From Undaria pinnatifida (lineage: Eukaryota > Sar > Phaeophyceae > Laminariales > Alariaceae): DNA of 64,000 nt. Below are positions 1-12,800 of the stretch, in pieces. The notes beneath the pieces are model-generated. The model ran no database searches. It saw nothing but the letters and a program-made list of their open reading frames with translations, and had not been told where the DNA came from. Within the stretch, counting starts at the first letter, position 1. Each line of letters opens with the position of its first letter. The stretch lies in assembly GCA_012845835.1 (NCBI GenBank), contig JABAKD010000012.1, forward strand, positions 2,823,570-2,887,569. The letters run 5' to 3'. The position numbers and the translations under genes are program-made.

Positions 1-29
1 GACAGCAGAAGGGATGAAATAATATTATA

Positions 30-115
30 CACGCAGAGCTTGCGAAGATGAGTTTCGACGAAATCTTCGATCTCACAGCTGGAGTGTATATATATATATA
101 TATTTACAAGGGGCT
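30..115 (+). repeat. Dispersed repeat (GATGAGTTTCGA family)
   Basis: AGCTTGCGAAGATGAGTTTC, then ATCTTCGATCTCACAGCTGG and a TA run. The reverse complement lies at about 3165-3265, with shorter relatives at 40810-40845 and 43578-43625. Confidence 0.6.
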
Positions 116-344
116 ACGCCGGCGGCCTGGACGGCCGCCGGTCGCAGCGCAGGATAGTAAATATTAAGAGGGTAAGAAGTAATGCCAAGAGTTAGACGAA
201 GTTTGTTAATTCATATATGGGAGATACTGGAAAGGGAAAATGCCGACAAATTTTTCCCGATTTCCCGTGTGCGGCGGAACAATGCGAGAAGGCAGCCTGG
301 AAATTATGGGAGAGCATGGCGGTTCACCCCAGCTGGGTGACGCT

Positions 345-785
345 CTGCGTTGCTACGCAGAAAGGCGCGGCCACAGCTGCTGCTGTGCATATATCATTTG
401 CAGCTTCGTGATGCTGCTGTGCATATACCATTTGTAGCTTCGTCATGCTGCAGGCTCATCATAGCTTCAGCTACTGCTGTACATCATGTACATGTACGTG
501 CTGCTGTAGACTACCGGGGGTTCAAAAATATTGAGAGTTCGCAGTTCTCCACGACGCCTAGCTGCTGCTGTGCATATACCATTTGTAGCTTCGTGATTCT
601 GCTGTGCATATACCATTTGTAGCTTCGTGATGCTGCTGTGCATATACCATTTGTAGCTTCGTGATGCTGCAGGCTCATCATAGCTTCAGCTACTGCTGTA
701 CATCATGTACATGTATACGTGCTGCTGTAGACTACCGGGGGTTCAAAAATATTGAGAGTTCGCAGTTCTCCACTACGTCTGGGTG
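345..785 (+). repeat. 219-bp tandem duplication with 34-bp subrepeats
   Basis: CTGCAGGCTCATCATAGCTT recurs at 448 and 667, and GAGAGTTCGCAGTTCTCCAC recurs at the same offset. A 34-bp subunit (GCATATACCATTTGTAGCTT) is repeated at 572, 606 and 640. Nothing else is seen in 1-823. Confidence 0.85.
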
Positions 786-823
786 GCATGTGTTCTCGGG
801 GATTACGAACTTTTCTTCCCCAG

Positions 824-874
824 ATCCTAGCACAAACCTCGCGTAGTGGCCTTTACAATGGCGACGCCGGCCAG
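824..874 (+). CDS. Gene 1 candidate exon e1
   Basis: Seventeen open codons (ILAQTSRSGLYNGDAGQ) between a good acceptor (TTCTTCCCCAG) and a GTAATC donor. It joins the next candidate exon in phase 0. There is no domain evidence. It directly follows a 219-bp tandem duplication, so it could be chance. Confidence 0.45.
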
Positions 875-3800
875 GTAATCGACCCCCCCCCGTGTGTCGG
901 AGGTCAGAGAACACGTACCGAAGAAATAACGCGAAGACATTAGCCCTGTGTGCAGACTACGCACCAAACGTCTCAAAGGGCACGATTTTTCGGAGATCTC
1001 GTCGTAGATCTCGACGTCGAGGCCTCGCGCGCGCGCTACGGCGCCGAGCGGGCGGATCAGCTGAGCCGGTGGTTGCAGGCGAGGCGGGGGCACGCCTCAG
1101 CGAAGAAACCGCGCGGAAAGGCGGTCAGAGGCGGGAGATATCCGCAGACGTAAGGATGTGCATATGTGATAAGCGAACTAAGATATATAGATTTATAGTA
1201 TAAACTAAATGAGATAGAATAAAAACACACGGTAGGACACGAGATTGATGTTCGGGTAGAACTTTATGAATTTTGGAAGAATACATCCGCTGTTGGGTTG
1301 GGCTTGGGGGGGGGGGGGGGGGGGGGGGGGGGTACTCAGTTTGTGCTACGGATGACCATAGACCCTCGCATCCCTACTATGCCGGGACGAAGCACGTCGG
1401 GTTTTCACCAGGCAGACAGGCATTGCTTGCACCAAGCGCGAAGCCCCGTGAGGTGTTCGGCGAATCGCACGAAGTGAGGAAGGAGCCCTCAGAAAATATT
1501 TGGCGTCCGTCTCGGCAGTAGCATGCGTCCGTTGCCCCTATAAATTAGCCGATGACCTCGATGTCGGACGTAGAATAAGACATTTGCCATGCTCCAACGC
1601 GCGCATTCGTCTTTCGTCACAATGACGACGTCTCTTTTGGGAACTTTGTACCAGGGGCTAGATCAAGTTAATTATACTTGTATACATGCCATCCCCACTC
1701 TCCAACAGACCCTATATTACATCGTATCGCTGTGTAATATCTCACCATCGTGTGACTTGTGATCTGATAGTACTAGCTTATGGTGTCGATTGTATGTGAG
1801 AACCAAAATATGAGAACGATAACCACCCCCTCCCCCTTCCTCCCTCCCTCCCCCCCCCTCTCTCTCTGGCCTTCGTATTACATCGTATCCTTGCATAATC
1901 TCTCACTCTCTTGCGACTTTTGACCAATTACTAGATTATGGCGACGAATGCATGTGAGGACAACAACGTGAGGACGATGACCCCCCTCCGCTTTCCCCGG
2001 CCTTTGTGTTCCCCCCCCAGGTTGGAAACCTGGTGTTTTTGTCAGCGCGGCCACACGTGTACAAAGACATGTCGGAAGCTCAGAGTTACGCGAAATTCAG
2101 GAAACTGCAGGTAGGGAGGTTGTAAATGATGGTTTATCCTGTTAGTATCATAGAGGGGGCGGGGGCAGGGGGAAACTCCGGGGCTGACCATCACACAGCC
2201 CCCCGTTCCAGCATCCGTACACACGCAAGTCAACTTCCACACCATCAGGCGTAAACTGTACTGCAAACACTATCATATACTACTTCCAAGTAGTTTGTCC
2301 TAAATGACGTGGGTGGAATGGTAAATGAGGGAAGGGGTGAGCGGAATATCTGCGTAGCTTTGGCGTTGCTGCAAGAGTGCTTGCCCTCGCTTCCTTCCGG
2401 GAGAAAAATACTCGCTCAATCCTCCCTCCCTCCCTCCCTCCCTCCCTCCCTCACCCTTCCCTCCTCCTCCCCCACCCCCCCCTTCCCCCCTCTCTCCCCC
2501 ACTTTTTATATGGAAACCCCACAGGATGAAAAGGGACTGTACACGAGTCCCACCCTGCTCGCGGGCAGCATAGACTCGGGCACCAACATGGTGCTCACGG
2601 GTAGCATGAAACGGGTCGCCGATAAGAAACTGCAGGTATGGAAGGATGCTTTGATAAATCCCCCGAGGAGTCAGGTCGGATCGACGTACACCTGCATCCG
2701 TATACACCGGCAGCTTGCGCTGCCGGTGTGGTAATGGGACCGCCGGTAGGGACAGCTCGCGCCATCGCTATCACTGAACTGAAGGGCACGACAGAAAACC
2801 AGCTGGATTGCGAATACAATTTAGTTAATATTGACACACGGCGTGATTGAAAATACGTGGAAGTGTATGGTGAGCTTAAGCTTTTATTTTTTCATCACCT
2901 GCCGGAGGATAAAAGAAGAAAAAACGCTTTTTAGAAATCCCGGGGTTGAGTTTGGTATATCCCCTTTTGTGGTTGCGGTTGCGGCGTGTGGGGGTTAGGT
3001 TGGATTGGTTTCCTGTGTGAAAAGTTGATTTTTTTTTCAAAACCTGCTTTTTTCCGGTTTTGCCGCTTGCTTTTTTGGGGTCACATGTTTTTCGAGAGAG
3101 CGAATAATTTCGTATTGTCTCGTGCTGTATATAGGCGATCTCGTGCTGTACATACAGACGTTTTTTTGCGCTTGTATATATATATATATTGTAAAAATAA
3201 AAATACGCTCCAGCTGTGAGATCGAACATTTTGTCGAAACTCATCTTTGCAAGCTGTGTGTGATACTCCGCGTGTATTACGGGTTGTGTGTCCTCATTAA
3301 GGATATAGGTCGGCGACTCCCCTTGCAACTACAGTGTAGCTATCAGGGTCAACAGGGTGATGTTAGTCAGTCTGTGCGCGGAAACTATAAAACCCGTTTC
3401 TGAGGGGGACAAACTCTGACAGCTGTAAAAGGAAATGCATCAGTTTATTATCAAGTGAACCCTGTAAGTCGAATAACCGGTGAGGGGAGGGCGGAGTTTC
3501 TAAGGACGTGGGGGCCTGGTTTTGATCAATAGGGGGCGGGGGGGGGGGGGGGGGGGGGTTGGGCAACTCAATTTGTGCGTGGAAACTATGAATCCTTCAC
3601 GGGGAATATATGCAAATGCGCACGACATAGTTTTATGTTGCTGTTCATGATTGTATAAGAAAAAACGCCTAACTGAATAGGAACGCCTAAAAAGTTATGA
3701 AAAACATCGCACAAAATACGAAACCACCACAAACAAAAATAAACGCCCCAAGAAATTAGTAAACGCCCGCCAAAGTAAGAAGTGGCCAACAAAATCAGCA

Positions 3801-6800
3801 ACGCCCAATAAAACAAGAAGCACCCAACCACAACCAAATTAAGAACGCTGAAAAAGAACAAAAAACGCCGACAACATTTTAAATTTTTTTTTTTTCATCC
3901 CATCTATTGTCTTCGCGCTCTTTCTTTCTCCTTCTCCCTCCCACGACGTACCTCAGATTCGGGGTCACTTAGCAGGCTCTTCTCCCCCCTCCCCGCTGCG
4001 GTACACGCCTCCATTTGTATCTCGAGAATTATTCAGCACTTTCTTGCCTCGTTGACTCGTTGACTCGCGTCGAATTGTGCTTACCCGCACTGTAAAGCGC
4101 TGTCGGCAGTTCATGTCTCTGGAAAATATAATGGCCATACCGAGGTGTAAACCCCTAGCTGCAACCTTAGAAGTGACCGACGTTGACCACTCTTGATAGA
4201 CCACCGGGGCGACCGGCTACTATTACGGAGATCCATTGTTTAACAGGATGAAATTTCACAAAAAAATGGTGAAGCATCGCCATTTTATAGGCGAGCTCTC
4301 CTGCGCTACAACTGTGTTCGATCGAGGCTCTGTGTACGTGGCAAGACCAGGCAACGAAAAAAACTGTAGCCAGGCGCTTTTACACAAAGCCGGGTGTGAA
4401 ATTTTGGCCTCCTTTGTTGTTTGATATCTCATCCTGCAAACAATGGGTATCCTTAGTCCCGTATTCTTGCTCGAACGAAAATATCGCCGAGAGCGTTAGC
4501 CTGTGCCCCGACTTCTAGCCCGCGTTTGTGGGGGGCAACGGCCAGGGAAACAATAAAAAAAAAATCAGAAACGACCCCCAAAAAATCTGAAGCGCGCAAC
4601 AAAGAGAAGGAACGCCCCACCGCATAAGAAACGACCCAAAAAAATGAGAAACGCTAAAACAAAGTAAGAGATGCCCACACCGTTAACCTTTGTCTATCCT
4701 CTCCAGATCTTCTCACAAGTCGTACGTGGGCTTGTACCCCGAGTTCAAGCATGTGGTTCATGAGGGACTCTGAAAATATGCCAAAAAAAATACGAAGCCC
4801 GAACGAAACATGAAACGCACCACTATTAATATTAATAGTAAAATGCGAAACGTCCTAAAATTTAAGAAACGCTCAAGTAAATAATAAACCTGCCCACGAC
4901 GTTGTTAACCTTGCTGTTTATCCAGAATTTCTCCGAGTACGTAAGCCTATACCCCGAGTTCAAGCACGTGTTCGTGGGGGACAACGGCCAGGGCGACGTG
5001 AAGGCGGCAGAGATGATGGCGGAGAAGTTTCCTGAGTCGATAGAAGCAATCTACATGCATCGGGTAAGGGGTGGTGCGTACTCATTTTGAGGAGTATGGG
5101 GGTTTGTTGTGGTTTTGAACATGAGCAAGGATGTAGGGGGGGGGGGGGTAGGGGATAGCGATTGTTTGGGGTTGTGCATGATAGCGAAGCTCTACTCTTG
5201 ATCATTGGAGGTGGTGTACAAACGCAGGGTGATGACGAGGGGGGGGGGGTGGGGGGCAGTTCATGTAAGGGGGGGGTAGGGGAAGGCGGTTGTTTGGGGT
5301 TTTGTATGATAGCGAAGCTCTACTCTGGACCATTGGGGTCGGTGTACAAGCGCAGGGTGAGCGGGGGCGGGGGGGGCAAGGGGAAGTTCATGTGATGAGG
5401 GGGTAGGGGTTGGTTGTGGTAAAGAGGTGTACATGCACAGGGTGAGGGGAGGGGGTAGGTAGTTGGCTTTGGTTTTGCACATGCACAAGGGGAGAGAGAG
5501 GGGGTGATAGGGGACGCGGATTGGTAGTGGTTTCGTAAGAACGTGGCGGAGCTCTAGTCTGGATCATTGGAGGCAGTGTACAGGCGCATAAGGTGAGAGG
5601 GGGGGGGTAGGGATTTGTTGTTGTGAGGGGGGGGGTAGGGGTTGAATGTGGTAAGGCGGTGTATATGCACAGTGTGAGGGGGGGTTATAGGGGTCCCGTA
5701 CCCCCCCCCCACCCTATGCATATAGATGGCCTCCCCACAAGCAACTCCTACCCCCACTTCACAGCAAGTATCCTCTATTCCCCCCGTCTCATCCTTTGTA
5801 TGTAATTGGCTTTAGTTTTGCACATGAGGAGAGAGAGGGGAGTAGGGGACAGGGGTTGTTTGTGGGTGTGTAAGAAGATGGCGGAGCTCTACTCGGGGTC
5901 ATTGGAGGTGGTGTACAAACGCAGGGTGATGACGAGGGGGGGGGGGTGGGGGGCAGTTCATGTAAGGGGGGGGTAGGGGAAGGCGGTTGTTTGGGGTTTT
6001 GTATGATAGCGAAGCTCTACTCTGGACCATTGGGGTCGGTGTACAAGCGCAGGGTGAGCGGGGGCGGGGGGGGCAAGGGGAAGTTCATGTGATGAGGGGG
6101 TAGGGGTTGGTTGTGGTAAAGAGGTGTACATGCACAGGGTGAGGGGAGGGGGTAGGTAGTTGGCTTTGGTTTTGCACATGCACAAGGGGAGAGAGAGGGG
6201 GTGATAGGGGACGCGGATTGGTAGTGGTTTCGTAAGAACGTGGCGGAGCTCTAGTCTGGATCATTGGAGGCAGTGTACAGGCGCATAAGGTGAGAGGGGG
6301 GGGTAGGGATTTGTTGTTGTGAGGGGGGGGGTAGGGGTTGAATGTGGTAAGGCGGTGTATATGCACAGTGTGAGGGGGGGTTATAGGGGTCCCGTACCCC
6401 CCCCCCACCCTATGCATATAGATGGCCTCCCCACAAGCAACTCCTACCCCCACTTCACAGCAAGTATCCTCTATTCCCCCCGTCTCATCCTTTGTATGTA
6501 ATTGGCTTTAGTTTTGCACATGAGGAGAGAGAGGGGAGTAGGGGACAGGGGTTGTTTGTGGGTGTGTAAGAAGATGGCGGAGCTCTACTCGGGGTCATTG
6601 GAGGCGGTGTACGTGCACAGGGTGAATAAGGGGGGGTGCATAGGGGTTGGTTGTGGTTTTGAAATGAGAAAGGACGGTGAGGGATGCATTTTTTTTTTTT
6701 TTGGTCGTGGTGGCCCACTGACGCAAACGATAAAGTAGTAGTTATATCCTCAATTTGACGACAGTCGCATTGGTTCGCACATCGAACATATCACGTAACT

Positions 6801-9800
6801 TTTGCGGCTCAATGTGTCGTAGAAAATAATGAAAGTATCATGTTGCGGACGATATGCTACGCATGCTGTAACCTCTATTAATAGAGCCAGTCTACTTACT
6901 AGCAATATAGCCAAGTCTACGTGGGGCCTTTTTCGTCATTGTTGCTTGCGGTTGTTTTGTGACGTTTCCTTGTTCGTTGCTTTTACATTCCAGCTCAATT
7001 CTCGGTAAGAAAATGAACGTCACTCTGCAGAGGATATGGCACCAATACTGTAACCTCTATTAATAGAGCCGGTGTCCCTTTTTTTGTGCTTCTTTTCCCT
7101 CGCTTGCAAAACACAACTTAGGTGATCCCGGAAGAGAAGACGTTTGGTTACGACAGGGAGAAATGGAGAGCGGCCAACATAGTGTTCTTCGGTGACTACG
7201 TCGAGGCTGCCTGTCATGCCTACAAAAAAGGATTGATCCAGGTAAGGACACAACAAGGACGCGTGCCATGTACGATATGGGTACAGCAGTAGAGGCCCCT
7301 CTATAGTGCCGGTTGAGCAGTGCCGTTTGCCCGCTATAGTGCCTGTGAAATCGCTTGGCACAGGTGCGAACAACCAGTAGTGGTGGTATGCGGAGAAGTG
7401 CCGGCTACCGTTATAATGCTGGTGTTTCCGGCTGGCACATACCGGCCATGAAGCGGGACGGACCACTACTGTACCATTTTTTGGCAAAATAGCGCCTGCG
7501 ACGGTGCCGGTGTTTTTTATTCCAGCTGGCACATACCGGCACTGTAGAGGCACCACTGCTGTACCGCTTTTTGGCGAAAGAGTACCTATGGCAGTGCCGG
7601 TGTTTCCGGCTAGCACATACCAGCACTGTGGAGGGACCACTGCTGTACCGATTTTTGGCGAAAGAGTACCTATGACTGCCAGTGTTTCCGGCTGGCACGT
7701 ACCAGCACTGTGGAGGGACCACCACTGTACCACTTTTTGGCGAAAGAGTACCTGTAGCAGTGCCTGTGTTTCCGGCTGGCACATACCAGCACTGTGGAGG
7801 GACCACTACTGTACCACTTTTTGGCGAAAGAGTACCTATGGCAGTGCCTGTGTTTCCGGCTGGCATGTACCAGCACTGTGGAGGGACCACTACTGTACCA
7901 CGTTTTGGCAAAAGAGTACCTATGACAGTGCCGGTGTTTCCGGCTGGCACACACCAGCACTGTGGAGGGACCACTGCTGTACCACTTTTTGGCGAAAGAG
8001 TACCTATGGCAGTGCCGGTGTTTCCGGCTGGCACGTACCAGCGCTGTGGAGGGACCACTACTGTACCACTTTTTGGCAAAATATTAATAGTACCTATGGA
8101 AGTGCCGGTGTTTCCGGTTGGCACATACCAGCACTGTGCAGGGACCACTACTGTACCACTTTTTGGCGAAAGAGTACCTATGACGGTGCCTGTGTTTCCG
8201 GCTGGCACACTCCGGCACTGTAGAGAGACCCCCACTATACGACTTTTTGGCGAAACAGTACCTATGACGGTGCCGGTGTTTCCGGTTGGCACATGCCGGC
8301 ACTGTAGAGGGACCTCTACTGTACCACTTTTTGGCGAAACAGTACCTATGACGGTGCCTGTGTTTCCGGCTGGCACACTCCGGCACTGTAGAGACCACCG
8401 CTTTACCACTTTTTGGCGAAACAGTACCTATGACGGTGCCGGTGTTTCCGGTTGGCACATACCGGCACTATAGAGGAACCACTACTGTGTACCACTTTTT
8501 GGCAAAACAATACATATGGCAGTGTGCCGGTGTTTCTGGCTGGCACATACCGGTACTGAAGAGGGACCATTACTGTACCACTTTTTGGCAAAACAGTACC
8601 TATGACAGTGCCGGTGTTTCAGGCTGGCACACATCGGCACTGTAGAGGGACCACTACTGTACCACTTTTTGGCGAACAGTACCTATGAGTGTTTCCAAGT
8701 GTTACATGCCGGCACTGTGGTTGGACCACCGCTGTACCATTTTTTGGCAAAAAAATGCCCATGACAGTGCCGATGTGTCCTGCTGGCGCATACCCGTACT
8801 GTAGACGAACCGCTACTGTACGATTTTTGGCAAAACAGTACTTTTGACAGTGCCGGTGTTTCTGGCTGGCACATACCGGTACTGTAGAGAAACCACTGCT
8901 GTACCATTTTTTTGCAAAACAGTACCTATGACAGTGCCGGTGTCTCCGGCTGGCATATATCAGAGGGACCACTACTGTACCACGTCTTGGCGAGCAGTAC
9001 GTATGACAGTGCTGGTGTTTCCGGCTGGTACATACCGGCACTGTAAAGGGGACCACCGCTCTACCATTTTTTGGCAAAAAAATACGTATGACAGTGCCGG
9101 TGCTTCCGGCTGGCGCATACCGGTACTGTAGAGGAACCGCGACTGTACCATTATTGGCAAAACAGTACCTATGACAGTGCCGATGTTTCCGGCTGGCACA
9201 TACCGGTACTGTAGAGGAACCACTAGTGTGCCAATTTTTGTTCGAAACAGTACCTATAACTGCCGGTGTTTCCGGCTGGCATATATCGGCACTGTAGAGA
9301 GACCATTACTGTACCACTTTTTGGCGAACAGTACCTATAACAGTGCCGGTGTTTCCGGCTGGTACGTACCGGCGCCGTAGAGGGACCACCGCTGTACCAC
9401 TTTTTTTGCGAAACAATACCTGTGACAGTGCCGGTGTTTCCGGCTGGCGCATACCGCTACTGTAGAGGAACCGCTACTGTACCATTTTTGGCAAAACAGT
9501 ACCTATGACAGTGCCGGTGTTTCCGACTGGCACATATCAGCACTGTAGAGGGACCACTACTGTACCATTTTTTGGCGAAACGGTAGCTATGACAGTGCCG
9601 GTGTTTCCGGCTGGTACATGGCCCATAGTACTGTAGAGGAACCACTACTGTACCATTTTTTGGCGAAATAGTACCTATGACAATGCCGGTGTTCCCGGCT
9701 GGTACATATCGGCACTGTAAAGGAACCACTAATGTGCCATTTTTTGGCGAAACAGTATCTAATGACAGTGCCAGTGTTTCCGGCTGGCACGAGTCGGCGC

Positions 9801-12800
9801 TGCGGAGGGACCACTACTGTACCATTTTTTGGCGAAACAGTACCTATTACAGTGCCGGTGTTTCCGGCTGGTACGTACCGGCACTGTGGAGGCACCACTA
9901 CTGTACCATTTTGTGGCGAAATGGAGTGCTACAATAGAGGTAGCACTTTTTGGGTGGTTGTTATGGTGTAAGGGCTTGCGAAAGGGTAGGGTAGGGGTAA
10001 TAATTAGGGTATAAGTGCATGACGGTAGGGAAAGTGTAAGGGCAAGGAAAAGAGTGTTGGTCAGAGTTGGGTATGGGCAGGGGTATGAGCAAGGGTAAGG
10101 GTCAAGTGTACGGGTGAGGGTACGGGTGTGTGGATTGGGGTAGGATAAAGGTACAGGGAGGGGTGAGGGTAACGTTAGAGTAGGGTATGGGTATAGGGAG
10201 GGGTGAGGGTAACGGCAGGGTAGGGTATAGGTGAGGGTAGGGTGCGTGCAGGGGTGAGGGTAAGAGGGTAGCGGGTAAGGGTAAGTGTTGGGTCCATGCA
10301 AGGATAAGGTTAGGGTAATGGCCACAGGTCAGGGCAAGGGAAAGGGCGAGGGGGTGGGTCATGGTAGCGTTAACGGGAAAGGTAATCTGGCCGTTGAATT
10401 CGCGGTAACTGTGACTAATCTTATGTCCGTTTTTAAAAACTGAGTACCATTGTGTCCGTCCCCCCCCCTCGCATTGTCTCACGCCTTTCTTTTATTCTGC
10501 AGGCGGTGGGGCTGCAGCGCGTTTGCCAAGCAGCGGTGAAGCAGTTTGTGGACATGAGGTTCGACGGACCTTTGGAGAGAGAATTGCAGCGTTCTCAAAT
10601 TAATCATAGCGTTTGGAAGGTAAGCTACTGCTGCATTTGTGGGGTAGAACAACGCAAAAGCGCATTTGCAGCTCAGCTTCACTAATCGGGAAATGCGAAG
10701 CTGAGATAACGGAACATGTTGCGGCCGCTAGGTTTCCATGTTAGTCTACCTATCGCCAGTGATGGCGGCGGTAGAACTTGGAGCTCATTGATGGAGTTGA
10801 CTCTTTGTGTCCGTGATAATTCACAGTCGCGTTCGAGGTATTATCCACCCCCATCACGCTTTCCTTCCCTCCCTCCCTCCCTCCCTCCCTCCCTCCCTCC
10901 CTCCCTCCCTCCCTCCCTCGCTTGCCTTCTTCGTATCACCCCCCGCCCCCCCTCTCCCCTACACCCCCGTTTCTCCCCCTCTCCGTCCGTGGAAACTCCG
11001 CACCCTTGCCTTCATCGTACAACCCCCCCCCCCCCCCCCGGCCATATCCCCCCCCACCGCCCCACCCCCTCTTTCTACCCCCCCTGCGTGAACAGGCGAA
11101 CAAGCTCCTCCAAGACGCTAACCTTGAGCCCAACTGGCTTATCCGCGCCGTCCGGGCGTTCGACGATATGGACGCTGTATTGACCCCCTTAGGCCGCGGC
11201 ACGGTTGTCAACTTCCGCCCGGAAGATGGGGTTTACGAGGTGACAATTTCATAAGTGTTCAAGCATTCACCAGGGGTGGTTGGCGAGAGTAGATTATTGG
11301 TGGTATTGGTACCTTGCGGTAGTATTAGTGGTTGTAGTAGTGCTGCAGTGGCAATGCTGCAGCAGTGGTAGTAGTAGTAGCAGTAGTAGTAGAAGTAGTA
11401 GGAGTAGGAGTAGGAGTAGTAGGAGTAGTCGTACTATTATGGTAAATTTGTTTCTAATAGTAGCAGGAGCAGTGGCAGAAGCAGTAGCAGTAGCAGTATT
11501 CGTAGGGCAGTCGAAGAACTAGATCACCAGAGTAGATGTGATCATGGGATGTCGCCCTTTTCACTAACCCTCATCACCCCTCCATACCCAACACCACCCC
11601 CCCCCGCCCCCCTCCCCTCCTCTCCTCCACCCCCCTCAAACCCAGATCATTCTCGACTGGTCCAAACAAGCTGCCACGCCGGCGGCATCCCGTGGTAGCA
11701 TCAACACCGCCAAAGCTTCTACCACTCCTGTCACCCCCAGCCAAGGTCGCTCTTCCCCCGCCACCAGCCTACGCATCCCTATCCCCGTGCGTCGCACAAC
11801 GCCTCCAACGAAATCTAACAGCTTTCCTCAGGTGGTGGGATCAGGTACAAGAGGTGCGGGAGATGGGGCGGACATGGGGAGGGTCGGGGGCATGGCGGGG
11901 TCGGCATCGCCTCCACTGCCGCCTTCTCGGGTGACTCTACGGCCGATAGCGCTGCCCCCTAGCGGCGACGCTGCGGTGATGCCCAGCGTTGGTGACGGTG
12001 GTGGTGTTGGTAGTGGTGTTGCGGGTGACGGTGTTGGTGTTGATGACGTTGGTGGTGTCGCTGGAGTTGGTGTCGATTTGCAGGGGGGGGCAGCTGAGGG
12101 CGACAACAGCAGCCGATCGTGGCCTTTCCTAGCGAGGATAATGCCGCAGCGCGGGCCGGACGCGGCGGGGGGGGGCGACGCCATGAAGGATGCTAGGGTG
12201 GCGGCGGCTAACTCAACCTCAGCTGCGTCGACTTCTGACCTTAACGAGATTAGTTCCGCTAGCGCGGAGGCAGCCGCAAGTGAGCGGCCGCCCGCGACTG
12301 TGTCGAGTATTCTTTGGGGCGGTGAGGGCGGCGGGGTTGGGGGTGCTCGTGAGGTTGGAGACGGTGCCGGGGGTGAGAGTAGAAAAGTTAATGGGAAAGG
12401 CGCAGGGCTGGGGGGAGAGGCCCCGTCTGCGCCCGCTCAAAGCTTCGGGGAGGTCCGCCAATCAGAGAGAGAGGTGCAGAAGAGAGCGGCTGCGGCGGTT
12501 ACAGAGGCGGCCGGGCAGGCGAGAGAGATTGAGGGACAGGGGATGCGGGGTGGCACGGCCTCCTCTGCTGCTGGTGCCGCTGCTACTGGTGTCGGTGCTG
12601 TCGTTTCTGTCGCCGATGGAGGGAATGAACAGCGAGCCGACGCGCCATGTCTAGCGCGCCCCCGATCAACGGACACCCTGGGCGCCGCGGGCAACAGCGA
12701 GGGAGGCGGCCGAGGGAAGCGGCTGCTGCAGCGGGGAGAGGCAGGGGAGGACGAGGACGAAGATGAAGATGATGACGAGGACGAGGAGGGTAGCCCCGAC

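Noticed and set aside
7411-8473. Long open frames on both strands (332 codons minus, 263 codons plus) with 28-residue repeats
   Set aside because: They are read-through of the 84-bp satellite, whose period is a multiple of three; the array lies inside an intron of gene 1.
7275-9945. CRISPR-like repeated array
   Set aside because: The whole 84-bp unit is conserved with no unique spacers, and the context is a eukaryotic intron.
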